Positions 8,455 through 17,615 of a stretch of 64,000 bases of DNA are shown piece by piece. A model generated the notes under the pieces. It made no database searches and was not told where the DNA came from. It saw only the letters and a list, made by a program, of their open reading frames with translations. The position numbers and the translations under genes are program-made. Location: NCBI RefSeq assembly GCF_016107555.1, contig NZ_JABASU010000001.1, forward strand, positions 299,006 to 363,005. Direction: 5' to 3'. This stretch comes from Psychrobacter celer. GTDB taxonomy: Bacteria; Pseudomonadota; Gammaproteobacteria; Pseudomonadales; Moraxellaceae. Numbering within the stretch: the stretch's first letter is position 1; each line of letters starts with the position of its first letter.

Positions 8455-9729
8455 ATGTTGACTTCTATCAAAACCAACCCAAATAGTCATATAAAAGCTA
8501 AAACCCCTAACATCGTTATGGATAAAATATATGACTTGCCTGAGTCACCGGCGGCGTGTGAGACAACCGATGGGGCAAGCGCTAAAGTAAGAAGACCACT
8601 GCGTATTGCCATCATCGCGCACTCGTTATATCCCATTGCCCAGCCTTATGCAGGTGGTCTTGAGATGATCACTCAGCTGATCTGTGATGAGCTGGTGGCG
8701 CAAGGCCATCAGGTGTTGCTCTACGCTCATGCGGACAGTCAAACCCATGCCACACTAGTACCCTTTATGACCCGTGATGAATTTGAAAAAACAGTTTATG
8801 CCGATGAGCATGAGTCAGTAGAGATGAGCCGCGAGGAGCTGTATCAGTATTTGATCTACCAGCAGGCGCTGCGCGATATCATTAGCCGTGATGAGCAAGG
8901 AATGATAGATGTGGTACACAATCATAGCTTGCACCATGTGCCGATGATGATGGGGCAGGCGTTTGCCGCGCGGTTTTTTACCACGTTTCATACGCCGATT
9001 TTTCCGCAGCTGCGTCTGGCACTACTGACGCTACGGCAAGGCACTCAAACCCAATTTACAGCGATCAGTGGTCATCAGCAGCAGCTATTTGCTGAGTTTG
9101 TGCCCTCGCATGTGGTCTATAACGGCATCGATGTTCACTCATTTACTGCCAATACAAACCCAATTGCTGATGAAGTGTATTTTTGGTACGGGCGTATCTG
9201 TCCTGAAAAGGGTACGCATTTGGCGATGGAATATTGCAAAGCGGCAGGTAAGCGCCTAATTATTGCAGGTCCCAAAAGTAATGAGGAATACTTCGATGAC
9301 TATGTGGCACCGCTGTTAGAGGTAGATAGGAATAGCGATATGCCGTTATTTGATTATGTTGGTCATTTAAATAAGGATCAAATCAACAAGCAGTTAAGCC
9401 AAGTCACCGCCATGCTATTTACCAGTACTTGGGATGAGCCTTATGGTCTGACGCTCGCTGAGAGCCTCGCTTGCGGTACACCTGTGATTGGCTTCGATGT
9501 CGGTGCCAGTGCTGAGATTATCACGCATCAGACGGGCATTATCGTACCCAAAAAGGATAAAAAGGCATTTATACAAGCGTTTGCTGACATTCAGCATATT
9601 TCACGAGCAGCCTGTCGTGCTCGCGCTGAGCAGTTTTGTTCAGTCGCTGCGATGGTCGATGGTTATCTGCGTTTATATGAGCAGGCAGTAGCGGTCGATG
9701 ACAGCGATAGCATCCAAGACACGCCCTAG
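8455..9729 (+). CDS. Family 4 glycosyltransferase
   Basis: 424 residues with a GT-B fold of the retaining GT4 family. The N-terminal domain starts near residue 45 (LRIAIIAHSLYPIAQPYAGG, the loop that contacts the nucleotide) and includes VHNHSLHHVPMMMG and FHTPIF. The C-terminal domain has VYNGIDVHSF, YFWYGRICPEKGTHLAMEY and the EX7E signature in DEPYGLTLAESLACGTPVIG (about 326-345). No membrane segment, so cytosolic or peripheral. It follows the processive GT2 gene by 19 bases and precedes a MurG-like transferase, so the cluster probably builds one glycan. The leading 40 residues are polar and probably not part of the fold; the precise start is less sure than the family. Confidence 0.88.
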   Translation: MLTSIKTNPNSHIKAKTPNIVMDKIYDLPESPAACETTDGASAKVRRPLRIAIIAHSLYPIAQPYAGGLEMITQLICDELVAQGHQVLLYAHADSQTHATLVPFMTRDEFEKTVYADEHESVEMSREELYQYLIYQQALRDIISRDEQGMIDVVHNHSLHHVPMMMGQAFAARFFTTFHTPIFPQLRLALLTLRQGTQTQFTAISGHQQQLFAEFVPSHVVYNGIDVHSFTANTNPIADEVYFWYGRICPEKGTHLAMEYCKAAGKRLIIAGPKSNEEYFDDYVAPLLEVDRNSDMPLFDYVGHLNKDQINKQLSQVTAMLFTSTWDEPYGLTLAESLACGTPVIGFDVGASAEIITHQTGIIVPKKDKKAFIQAFADIQHISRAACRARAEQFCSVAAMVDGYLRLYEQAVAVDDSDSIQDTP

Positions 9730-9798
9730 CATTCTCTCCTTTTTTCTTTATGTCGTGACTATCAATGACTGCCTTCATCTCTTAGGAGCTTTTTTACC

Positions 9799-11004
9799 AT
9801 GCGTATCGGCTACTATGCTCATCACCACGGCTCGGGGCACTGCCGCCAAGCAGACAAACTGGCCGCCTTATTACCACCAGAGCTGCGTTCGCAAATGACG
9901 GTGTTTACCAGCTTACCGGCTGATGGTTATCGTTTTAGCAGTATAAATAATGAGCACATCGTACGTTTAGACGCTGAGGATGAGCGACCAGATGATGTGC
10001 TAGCGGGGCGAGCAGGTGAGTATTGGCAGCCAAGCTGTTTGCACTACTCGCCAGTGGGCAACAAAGACATTCAAAGACGCAGTTGGCAGCTGCTTGATGA
10101 GATACATCAGCGCCAGATTGACCTGATGATTATTGATGTTAGCGCCGAAGTGGCTATGCTATGCCGTACCGCTAGTGTGCCTTATCTCTATGTACGGCTG
10201 GCAGGCGAGCGCGATGATGCGCCGCACTTAAACGCCTTTGCGGGCGCGCTTGGATTGTTAGCTCCTTATCCTAAAGCATTGGAGGCGGCAGCCACGCCGG
10301 ACTGGGTACGACAAAAAACGCTATATCTGGATTTTTTGCCAAGCAAAGCCCAAGGTTTGCTTAGCTTTTGTGAGTTTATGGACGAGCTTATGACATTGAC
10401 TCATGATGATGCTATTCATAAACAACTGGTCGCCAGCGTCGATAAGTCTTTTATCGTTACTGTGATTAAAGGCTATGGCGGACACGAAGCGATTGATGCC
10501 AAGTTGCCAAAGCTACGCCAAATACTACCAGACGCTATAATCGTCTCTCTTGGCCCTATCGATGATGAAGTACGGCATTGTGTCGATATTGCCGCCCACG
10601 TCGATGATGTGACGCCATTTATCGCCTATAGTCATCTGCTATTGATGGCGTGTGGCTTGAACGCAATTGCGCAGGCCTATGATTATGCCACGCCGCTTAT
10701 TGTATTGCCTGATGTGCGCCCGCACCATGAGCAAGAAGTGATGGCAGAAGCGTTAATCGAACAAGGTCGTGCGCTTAGTTGGCCACAGTTTATCGCCACA
10801 GCCTCTAGTATGGATAGTCAGAACCTATTGTCTTCTCTCTCCACGAATAATAAGTCAATTGACCATGAGCAGGCTGCTTTGACAGATAGGCAAGCCAATT
10901 TGGCGGCGCAACGCTTTATGAATAGCATTGCTGACTATATTTCTGTAAAAGATTGGTTTGCAGAATGGTTGTTGCCGCAGTTGGACTTAAAACTTAAGAA
11001 ATAA
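9799..11004 (+). CDS. MurG/GT28-like glycosyltransferase
   Basis: 401 residues. The N-terminus MRIGYYAHHHGSGHCRQADK has the glycine-rich loop (HHGSGH) of MurG, MGDG synthase and related GT28/GT1-like GT-B enzymes. In the second half, FIVTVIKGYGGHEAID and IIVSLGPIDD form the start of the nucleotide-binding domain, and YSHLLLMACGLNAIAQAYDY...LIVLPDVRPHHEQ is the acceptor/donor signature where family members have a GGxNT-like motif and a Gln/Glu pair. No signal peptide or membrane segment. AGGAG lies upstream of the ATG at acceptable spacing; gap to the previous gene 69 bases, to the next 42. Substrate unknown; a role with its neighbours in making a glycolipid or surface glycan is inferred. Confidence 0.75.
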   Translation: MRIGYYAHHHGSGHCRQADKLAALLPPELRSQMTVFTSLPADGYRFSSINNEHIVRLDAEDERPDDVLAGRAGEYWQPSCLHYSPVGNKDIQRRSWQLLDEIHQRQIDLMIIDVSAEVAMLCRTASVPYLYVRLAGERDDAPHLNAFAGALGLLAPYPKALEAAATPDWVRQKTLYLDFLPSKAQGLLSFCEFMDELMTLTHDDAIHKQLVASVDKSFIVTVIKGYGGHEAIDAKLPKLRQILPDAIIVSLGPIDDEVRHCVDIAAHVDDVTPFIAYSHLLLMACGLNAIAQAYDYATPLIVLPDVRPHHEQEVMAEALIEQGRALSWPQFIATASSMDSQNLLSSLSTNNKSIDHEQAALTDRQANLAAQRFMNSIADYISVKDWFAEWLLPQLDLKLKK

Positions 11005-11046
11005 GAAATAACAAAGAAATTTATAATAATAAGAGCAAATATTTCC

Positions 11047-12021
11047 ATGACAACGACAACCAGAGTTCAAGACGCCGCACATAACACCATTCCCGTGAGT
11101 GTAATAACGACTTGCTATGGGCGCAATCGACATCTTTACAATCTACTTGCTAGTCTGGCGCAGGGCAGCGTCAGGCCGCGCGAGGTGGTTATCGTTAATG
11201 ATGACGCCGAGGCTGAACGTCTGGCAGACTACGATTTAAATATTATTCAGATAGCAACGACTACAGCGACTGAGCATGGATTGACGAGTAGCGCCTCGTT
11301 TGATATCGGTCGTAACCGTAATCTTGGCGCTGCACGTGCTAGCTATGAGGCTATGGTTTTTTTGGACGTGGATTGTATCGTCGCCTATGACTTTATCGAC
11401 GGGTTATATGATAAATTGCAAACGCATCCTGATGCGCTACTGATGGGCCAGCCACGTTATTTAACGCGCCCTTTGACGGATGATGAAGGTAGTCAACTAC
11501 AGCAAGGTCGAATGGCCGCCGACGCCTTGGACAAGCTATCGGTATTTAACCCTTATCGTGATAACTTTACCCAACATCGCAATGACAATGTCGATGCTAA
11601 TATTAAAAAAACGCAAGACTATGGCGCATTTTGGAGTCTTTGCTTTGCGATAATGCGCCATCAGTTTGAGCGGATTGGCGGCTTTGATACCGATTATGTC
11701 GGCTACGGCGCTGAAGACACAGATTTTGCTTTTATGGCACGTGCTTTAGACATTGATTTTTATTTGACCAACGACGTGGTTTACCATCAGCAGCACAGCG
11801 TCTACCGGCCGCCACTCAATCATCTCGATAGCATAGTGATTAATGCCAATCGCTTTTATGACAAATGGCAGCATTGGCCGATGGCAGGCTGGCTGGCAGC
11901 GTTTACGCAGCTAGGTTTGATTGACTGGCAAGAGGCGCAGACAGTGCCTATTGAGATTCTTCGTCAGCCAAGTAGCGCTGAGATTGACGCCGCACATTAT
12001 TCAGATGCGCCTTATGTGTAG
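11047..12021 (+). CDS. Family 2 glycosyltransferase with galactosyltransferase-like C-terminal domain
   Basis: 324 residues. The GT-A domain begins VSVITTCYGRNRHLYNLLAS, continues VVIVNDDAE and RNRNLGAARASYEAMVFLDV, with DVD at about 108-110 as the metal-binding motif. The second part has IGGFDTDYVGYGAEDTDFAF (about 212-228), the GxGxED signature of the Glyco_transf_7C group found in chondroitin synthases and beta-galactosyltransferases, and an HQQH element. No membrane segments. It is the last gene of the four-gene glycosyltransferase run. No clear Shine-Dalgarno sequence precedes the ATG. The transferred sugar is not predictable. Confidence 0.85.
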   Translation: MTTTTRVQDAAHNTIPVSVITTCYGRNRHLYNLLASLAQGSVRPREVVIVNDDAEAERLADYDLNIIQIATTTATEHGLTSSASFDIGRNRNLGAARASYEAMVFLDVDCIVAYDFIDGLYDKLQTHPDALLMGQPRYLTRPLTDDEGSQLQQGRMAADALDKLSVFNPYRDNFTQHRNDNVDANIKKTQDYGAFWSLCFAIMRHQFERIGGFDTDYVGYGAEDTDFAFMARALDIDFYLTNDVVYHQQHSVYRPPLNHLDSIVINANRFYDKWQHWPMAGWLAAFTQLGLIDWQEAQTVPIEILRQPSSAEIDAAHYSDAPYV

Positions 12022-12055
12022 ACGGCTCTTAGTTCTGCTAATCCCGATGCGTCAC

Positions 12056-12089
12056 TAGTATCAATGAGTAGTTAGTATCAATGAGTAGT
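12056..12089 (+). repeat. 17-bp direct repeat, two tandem copies
   Basis: TAGTATCAATGAGTAGT occurs twice without interruption (12056-12072 and 12073-12089) in the short gap between two convergent genes. A third partial similarity (TAGTGAGT) follows. Probably slippage; no function evident. Confidence 0.85.
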
Positions 12090-12105
12090 GAGTTTTGATG
12101 GGCAA

Positions 12106-12891
12106 CTAATACTGACGGATAATCTCCACACCTGTCGGCGGCGTTGCAAGCGCTTGTCGCTCAAACGCCCAATTATGACCTTCCCAAAAATGCGCGGTTT
12201 TATCATCATTATTAAAACCCAACATCACTATTGATAGCAGCGTCTCAGCTTTCTGTTTTTGCTGAATATGCAGGCGGGCAGATAACAGTAACCGATATAA
12301 TAAAAACCCTGACGTCGGCGCAGAGGAATGAATATTAGTAAAGATAGGATAATCCGCCACTACTTTATGCTGCTCTGATAGCACAGCGCAATGCTCATCG
12401 CTACGTAATAGTTTCTCAAGCGGTTCTGGAATCTCTAGCACTCGGTTATCCGTTATGGGATCATCAGCGGGGTTTGGATCATCGCATGGCATGGGAAACT
12501 GATAGGCAGCATTCCCAAACAAGATGCCAAGCGGTGCTTGCTTAGTCATATCGAGTATTGCTGTCACACTATTGCTGCGAGGCGGTAGGCCAAAATGCAG
12601 TTTACTGTCACCGATTTGTCTAAAAAATAGTAGCTTTGGCAAATCTTTGGCGAGCGGATGATGGGCAAAGAAGTCTGCATGAATAAAGTCATTAAATAAC
12701 ACCAACATATCAGTAGGCTGCAATAACGTCTTTAAGATCGCTGTGTCTATCGACGGGTTGTTGGCGATCAATATCACACGCTGGCTTTGTATTAGCCGCG
12801 CCTGCATGATAGGCGGTAGCGCAGCAAATGCTTCTGCGGCAAGATGGCTACTACTGGTGTTTGATAATGGTTGCTCAGGCATATCTGGCAT
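12106..12891 (-). CDS. Unknown protein, weakly like bacterial sialyltransferase/urease-operon accessory proteins
   Basis: 261 residues, no signal peptide or membrane segment. RVILIANNPSID near residue 38 resembles the nucleotide-binding VGNGPS loop of GT29-type sialyltransferase homologues, followed by MLVLFND. The C-terminal third has APTSGFLLYRLLLSA, LLSIVMLGFNND and a final HFWEGHNWAFERQAL, a pattern (SGxxxL, GF, G/H-HxxxxER) I associate with the bacterial proteins sometimes labelled urease operon accessory protein and distantly GT29-like. The similarity is by eye and could be wrong. It is convergent with the glycosyltransferase cluster, which makes a glycan role plausible, but it is transcribed separately. 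Confidence 0.6.
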   Translation of the reverse strand: MPDMPEQPLSNTSSSHLAAEAFAALPPIMQARLIQSQRVILIANNPSIDTAILKTLLQPTDMLVLFNDFIHADFFAHHPLAKDLPKLLFFRQIGDSKLHFGLPPRSNSVTAILDMTKQAPLGILFGNAAYQFPMPCDDPNPADDPITDNRVLEIPEPLEKLLRSDEHCAVLSEQHKVVADYPIFTNIHSSAPTSGFLLYRLLLSARLHIQQKQKAETLLSIVMLGFNNDDKTAHFWEGHNWAFERQALATPPTGVEIIRQY

Positions 12892-12992
12892 ATCAATGTA
12901 GTTAAGGTATAGACGGTGGGTTAGGTTTTTGTCATGTGCTCATTATAGTATAAAGAAGAAGGTGCCTAGGCTTGTTTGAGTTTTGAAAATAG

Positions 12993-13027
12993 AAAAAATC
13001 TGGCAATAAGGTATTGCCAGATTTTTT
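12993..13027 (-). terminator. Terminator of the hut operon
   Basis: A perfect 15-bp stem (12993-13007 with 13013-13027) and 5-base loop, with A-run on one side and T-run on the other, 28 bases beyond the hutI stop on the minus strand. The symmetric A/T flanks could let it work in both directions, also for a transcript reading across from upstream. Confidence 0.9.
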
Positions 13028-13055
13028 GTTATGAATAGGTTTTTATAGTGGTTTG

Positions 13056-14396
13056 TTATACCGCTTCACGCCATCTGCCTTGTACCATGATACCTGCGAT
13101 AGGGTTTAATCCCATTTGATAAGCAAGGTCAGCAGGACGGGCGATGTCCCATAATACCAAGTCAGCATCACAGCCCACTTCTATCTTGCCTTTTTTGGCG
13201 AGGCCTAATGCTTGCGCTGCATGTACGGTCGCCCCTGCCAACACTTCTTCAGTAGTGAGATAAAATAAGGTACAGCCCATATTCATCGTCAATAATAGCG
13301 AGGTGAGCGGCGAGGTGCCGGGGTTGCAATCGGTTGAGATAGCCATCGGCACCTGATGCTTGCGCAATGCTTCAATCGGTGGCAGCTTGGTATCACGCAG
13401 CGTATAAAAAGCCCCTGGCAATAGCACGGCTACCGTGTTGCTTGTGGCCATTTTTTTGATATCATCTTCTGCCAAGTGCTCAAGATGGTCGCTTGATAAT
13501 CCTTGGTATTCTGCTACCAAAGCGCTGGCACCTATGTTTGAGAGCTGCTCAGAATGCAGCTTTACAGGTAAGTCTAATGAGCGAGCAACATCAAAGACGC
13601 GCTTAATCTGGTCACTACTAAAGGCGATGTTTTCACAAAAACCATCGACCGCATCGATTAAGCCCTCGCTATGTAAGATGGGCAACCACTGGCAAACTTG
13701 CTCGATATAGTCATCGGCACGGTCTTTATACTCTAGCGGTAGCGCATGGGCGGCCAAATACGTGGTGCTAACATGAATGTGGTGTTTGTCGCCGAGCGCA
13801 CGGGCGACTTTTAGCATTTTACGCTCAGTGTCTAAGTCCAGCCCATAGCCTGATTTGATCTCGATACTGGTCACGCCCTCGCGCATGAGGGCGAGCAGAC
13901 GTTTTTCACTTTGGGTAAATAGTTCTTCCTCATTCGCTGCGCGGGTGGCGCTAACAGTTGAGACGATGCCGCCACCTTGCGCGGCGATATCTTGATAACT
14001 GGCACCTTGCAAGCGTGCTTCGAACTCATTGCTGCGATTGCCGCCATACACGATATGGGTATGACAATCGATGAGTCCAGGCGTGATCCAGTTGCCATGT
14101 ACGTCTTTGATTTGATCGCTTTTATAATGAGTCAGATGCGGCTTGATTTGCTCATACGTACCAACCCATGCGATTTGGCCGTCTTTGATACCGATAGCGG
14201 CGTTTTCTAACTGACCATAAGGGGTGCTTTTGTTTTGATCATTGCTTTGATTGTTGCTCTGATTGTCACTGTAAATATCAAAGCCGTATTGCGCTGAAAA
14301 GGTGGCAAGATGGGCATTGATAATGAGGTGATCAAATGAAGTCAGGATGGAGTCGTTTATATGCATTTGATCTGTAGGATTTGTTGTATGAGTCAT
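13056..14396 (-). CDS. hutI: Imidazolonepropionase
   Basis: 446 residues; hydrolyses 4-imidazolone-5-propanoate to N-formimidoyl-L-glutamate, third step of histidine breakdown. Amidohydrolase fold with metal site [19 protein letters not shown], then [47 protein letters not shown] and [13 protein letters not shown] (metal Asp). Most homologues are about 405-410 residues; this one is longer because of an N-terminal extension and an Asn/Ser/Gln-rich insert (about residues 42-60, [13 protein letters not shown]) encoded by a degenerate 12-base repeat, probably an exposed loop. AGGAG precedes the ATG. Last gene of the minus-strand hut operon, 293 bases after hutG with repeat DNA between. Confidence 0.96.
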   Translation of the reverse strand: MTHTTNPTDQMHINDSILTSFDHLIINAHLATFSAQYGFDIYSDNQSNNQSNDQNKSTPYGQLENAAIGIKDGQIAWVGTYEQIKPHLTHYKSDQIKDVHGNWITPGLIDCHTHIVYGGNRSNEFEARLQGASYQDIAAQGGGIVSTVSATRAANEEELFTQSEKRLLALMREGVTSIEIKSGYGLDLDTERKMLKVARALGDKHHIHVSTTYLAAHALPLEYKDRADDYIEQVCQWLPILHSEGLIDAVDGFCENIAFSSDQIKRVFDVARSLDLPVKLHSEQLSNIGASALVAEYQGLSSDHLEHLAEDDIKKMATSNTVAVLLPGAFYTLRDTKLPPIEALRKHQVPMAISTDCNPGTSPLTSLLLTMNMGCTLFYLTTEEVLAGATVHAAQALGLAKKGKIEVGCDADLVLWDIARPADLAYQMGLNPIAGIMVQGRWREAV

Positions 14397-14442
14397 GGTG
14401 TGCTCCTGCTTATTAGTATAGATTTAGTGCAGCCATCCATAG

Positions 14443-14543
14443 TCCGTTTATTTTAAAATGGACAGTGTGTCGTTGGTAAAAACGCTTCTTGCTGTGGTGC
14501 TGCTGACAGAGGGTGTGCAAAATTTACTTCAGTAACCTTGTAT
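14443..14543. repeat. Degenerate copy of a MITE-like repeat
   Basis: This stretch keeps the order of elements seen at 15801-15938 (TTTAAAA-rich arm, GTTGGTAAAAACG, CTTGCTGTG, ACAGAGGGTGTGCAAAATTT, CTTCAGTAAC) with many changes. It lies in the hutG-hutI gap directly beside a better copy. Confidence 0.4.
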
Positions 14544-14550
14544 GGTTGGT

Positions 14551-14647
14551 TTATTTTAAAAATGTTATAGCGTGACTGGTACAAATAATTTTACTCGCTT
14601 GTTGTGCGCAAGCGAGACAAAGGCTTCGCAAAATTTATCCCAGTCAC
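14551..14647. repeat. MITE-like dispersed repeat, copy in the hutG-hutI gap
   Basis: The core runs from GTGACTGG (14572-14579) to its exact complement CCAGTCAC (14640-14647) and includes TACAAATAATTTTACTCGCTTG, then AAAGGCTTCGCAAAATTTATC, matching the copies at 15801-15938 and 31169-31263. On its left it retains the TTTTAAAAATG arm (14551-14570). The central part forms its own hairpin (CTCGCTTG with CAAGCGAG). Confidence 0.7.
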
Positions 14648-14689
14648 TTATATCAATAGCAACCACATTTTGATTCTATGTCGATTTAT

Positions 14690-15769
14690 TTATACTAAAA
14701 GTAAATGCTGCTCGATAATAGTCGCTAAGAGGCGAGCGGCGACTTTACAGCTGCGTGCATCAATATCAAAGGTCGGGTTAATCTCAGCGATATCAGTCAT
14801 TTTGACTTTGCCTGATGCCATGATATGTTTGACCGCGCGCTCAACGAATGCCAAATTAATACCATAAGCGGCGGGCGCACTAACACCCGGTACCACGCTT
14901 GCTGGCAAGCAATCCATGTCAATGGTTAAGTAGATGACATCAACGTCATTGATAAAGGTCTCTATTTGCGCCGCAAGTTTTTTCCATTTCTTATTGGCGC
15001 AATCTTCGTCATTGATAATATGCACGCCTAACTGCTCAGCACGGTCGAAAAGCGCGGCAGTGTTGGAAAACCGGCTGACACCGATACAGCAATAGTGAAA
15101 TGGCTGATCTTGCGCTTCAAGGTGCTCGGCTATTTGGCGAAAGGGTGTACCAGAGGTGGCGACATCAGACTGACGAATGTCCAGATGCGCATCAAAGTTA
15201 ATAATGCCAATACGCAGCGGCGCATCGTTGTTACTGGTAGCATTTGCCTGCTGTAGCGCCTGCCACAATCCCAAAAAGCTACCATAAGCGATGGCATGAC
15301 CACCACCAAGTCCGACGGGCAGGCCGCCTTGCTGGATAATGTGACTGACTTTATCAGCATAGGTTAATTGAGCTTGCTCAAGGCTACGCTCGGCAAAATC
15401 ATCATTATCATGACAATGTATGTCACCAGCATCACCCAGTAGCGTTGATAGTTGCCCATCAAAGCGTTGTTGTAACTCGGCGATGACGGGCAGCGCAGCA
15501 AATGCCTGACGAATCAAAGGCGGAGCAGCTCGTGCACCCACGCGTCCTTGATTACGTCTGACACCTTGGTCACAAGCGAACCCAACCAGTCCAACGCGCT
15601 GGCCGTTTTGCTGGTTGTTTTGTTGACTGCTGCTATCAAAGGTATAAGGCTGCGCTATTTGATACCAATAGCGGGCGCGCGCAGTTTCAAACGGCTCGGC
15701 ACGTCCAGTCCAGCGGCTCATATCAGCGGCGCTGTGGCTCACGGCTGTGTCAGGCATTGGTAGGCTCAT
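14690..15769 (-). CDS. hutG: Formimidoylglutamase
   Basis: 359 residues, arginase/agmatinase superfamily. It hydrolyses N-formimidoyl-L-glutamate to glutamate and formamide, the last step of the pathway. The binuclear manganese ligands are visible: VGLGGGHAIAYGSF (His), INFDAHLDIR (two Asp and His), and LTIDMDCLPASVVPG (two Asp). SGTPFRQI and IAEINPTFDIDARSCKVAARL match the family. AAAGGAAA precedes the ATG. Its presence, with no HutF seen here, indicates the four-enzyme route rather than the five-enzyme route with HutF and an N-formylglutamate amidohydrolase. The gap to hutH upstream is 183 bases and contains a MITE-like repeat. Confidence 0.95.
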   Translation of the reverse strand: MSLPMPDTAVSHSAADMSRWTGRAEPFETARARYWYQIAQPYTFDSSSQQNNQQNGQRVGLVGFACDQGVRRNQGRVGARAAPPLIRQAFAALPVIAELQQRFDGQLSTLLGDAGDIHCHDNDDFAERSLEQAQLTYADKVSHIIQQGGLPVGLGGGHAIAYGSFLGLWQALQQANATSNNDAPLRIGIINFDAHLDIRQSDVATSGTPFRQIAEHLEAQDQPFHYCCIGVSRFSNTAALFDRAEQLGVHIINDEDCANKKWKKLAAQIETFINDVDVIYLTIDMDCLPASVVPGVSAPAAYGINLAFVERAVKHIMASGKVKMTDIAEINPTFDIDARSCKVAARLLATIIEQHLLLV

Positions 15770-15800
15770 TGCTGATTTCCTTTAATCCGTATTGCTTGTG

Positions 15801-15938
15801 TATAGTCGATCCGCTATAAAATAAGTACAGTGCGACTGGTATAAATTTTCTTTGCTTGCTGTGTGACTTCGTCACTCCAGAGGCTGCGTAAAATTCATCC
15901 CAGCAACGCTATGTCATTTTTAAAGTGAATTGACTATA
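15801..15938. repeat. MITE-like dispersed repeat, fullest copy, in the hutH-hutG gap
   Basis: About 138 bases with terminal inverted repeats: it begins TATAGTCGATCC and ends GAATTGACTATA, whose complement is TATAGTCAATTC. A second, inner inverted pair is AGTGCGACTGG (15829-15839) against CCCAGCAACGCT (15899-15910). The core TATAAATTTTCTTTGC and GAGGCTGCGTAAAATTCATC recurs in the copies at 14551-14647 and 31169-31263. No reading frame inside. Short length, inverted ends and several copies fit a non-autonomous element. Transcribed RNA would fold into a long hairpin. Confidence 0.75.
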
Positions 15939-15952
15939 TAGAAGGATGCTGT

Positions 15953-17515
15953 TTATTTAGACTCGTACCAATCACTACGCAGTGCCTGCCAATGCTTTGT
16001 CAGTGCGCCATCTAATACCAGCTGTTTTGCCGCTTCGATATCAGGGGCTAGGTAGCGATCTTTGTCATAAAAAGTCACCTGTTCACGCAGCTTTTGATGC
16101 GCAGCCTGTAATGCTTCGGAAGTAGCAAGGTTATGATGGAAGTCAATCCCTTGACCAGCAGCCAATAGCTCAATACCAACGATGGTAGCGGTATTTTGCG
16201 CCATCTCATATAGGCGGCGGGCGCTATAGGTGGCCATCGACACATGGTCTTCTTGGTTGGCAGAGGTTGGGATGCTATCGACACTGCCTGGGTGAGCCAT
16301 AGACTTATTTTCTGAAGCCAGCGCTGCGGCCGTCACGTGAGCGATCATAAAGCCGGAGTTTACCCCCGCATTTTCTACCAAAAATGGTGGCAGGCCACCT
16401 GATAAGGTTGCATCAATCAATAACGCCACACGGCGCTCAGACATAGAACCAATCTCAGCGATTGCTAAAGCGAGCATATCTGCGGCAAAGGCCACTGGCT
16501 CGGCATGGAAGTTACCCCCTGAGATAGCCACTGGACCATCTTCATTGTTAAAAATAAGGGGATTATCCGTTACTGCATTGGATTCTATTAATAACGTCTT
16601 GCCTGCTTGGTTGATGATATCAAGGCAAGCGCCCATCACTTGTGGCTGGCAGCGTAAGCAGTACGGATCCTGCACGCGATCATCTTGCTCGTCATTGTGC
16701 GAAGCACGAATAGCACTGCCTTTAATCAGCTGACGATGCGCTTTGGCGATCTCTATCTGACCGTGATGACCACGCACCTCATGAATACGGGCATCAAATG
16801 GCGCATCCGAGCCTTTGGCAGCATCGATAGACATGGAGCCGACGATGGTGGCGGTCTCAAGTAAATCTCTTGCTAAGAAATAACCGCGCAATGCCAGTGC
16901 CGTTGAGACCTGTGTACCATTGATTAGGGCAAGGCCTTCTTTGGCCGCTAGGGTGATAGGCTTAAGACCATGCTGCGCTAGTGCCTCAGTGGCAGGGACT
17001 TTTTTGCCGTCAACGTAGACGTCACCTTCGCCCATCATCGCCAGCGTCATATGCGATAAAGGCGCAAGGTCACCAGAAGCCCCAACGGAGCCTTTGGCCG
17101 GAATGTTTGGGGTAATTTGATGATTAATTAAGCCAAGTAAGCTATCGACGACCTCGCGGCGGACGCCAGAGACGCCTTGAGCAAGGCTGGCTACTTTCAT
17201 CACCATAATTAGCCTGACCACGTTGTCTGGCAGTGCCTCACCAGTACCGACTGAGTGCGAGACGATCAGGTTGCGTTGAAGCAACTCAAGCTGGTCATCA
17301 CTGATACGGGTCTTGGCTAATAGACCAAAACCAGTATTGATACCATAAGCGCTCTTATCACGTGCGATGATGGTACGTACATCGTCATGTGAGGCATCGA
17401 TTGCCTCATAAGCGCTGGCGGGTAAGGTGAGGTGGACAGGGTGATTATAGATATCACGTAGCATCTCAAAGCTTAGCTTACGTGGATGGAGAGTCAGGGT
17501 TTTGATAGCGGTCAT
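15953..17515 (-). CDS. hutH: Histidine ammonia-lyase
   Basis: 520 residues; converts L-histidine to urocanate and ammonium, first step of the pathway. The Ala-Ser-Gly triad that cyclises to the MIO electrophile is in [16 protein letters not shown] (about residues 140-156). Also visible are [11 protein letters not shown] with the catalytic Tyr, [44 protein letters not shown], and [12 protein letters not shown]. Length is normal. The Shine-Dalgarno sequence is weak. It is followed by hutG and preceded by the YjiH-type transporter gene (100-base gap) in the same minus-strand operon. Confidence 0.97.
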   Translation of the reverse strand: MTAIKTLTLHPRKLSFEMLRDIYNHPVHLTLPASAYEAIDASHDDVRTIIARDKSAYGINTGFGLLAKTRISDDQLELLQRNLIVSHSVGTGEALPDNVVRLIMVMKVASLAQGVSGVRREVVDSLLGLINHQITPNIPAKGSVGASGDLAPLSHMTLAMMGEGDVYVDGKKVPATEALAQHGLKPITLAAKEGLALINGTQVSTALALRGYFLARDLLETATIVGSMSIDAAKGSDAPFDARIHEVRGHHGQIEIAKAHRQLIKGSAIRASHNDEQDDRVQDPYCLRCQPQVMGACLDIINQAGKTLLIESNAVTDNPLIFNNEDGPVAISGGNFHAEPVAFAADMLALAIAEIGSMSERRVALLIDATLSGGLPPFLVENAGVNSGFMIAHVTAAALASENKSMAHPGSVDSIPTSANQEDHVSMATYSARRLYEMAQNTATIVGIELLAAGQGIDFHHNLATSEALQAAHQKLREQVTFYDKDRYLAPDIEAAKQLVLDGALTKHWQALRSDWYESK

Positions 17516-17615
17516 AGGAGAGTCCCAAAGTTAAAAAAAATATGAATAATATGCTTTAGTGTTCTGATTTACTTAATGGTATCGGCTCGGCGCTGATGCT
17601 GGCAGATGACGCGAT

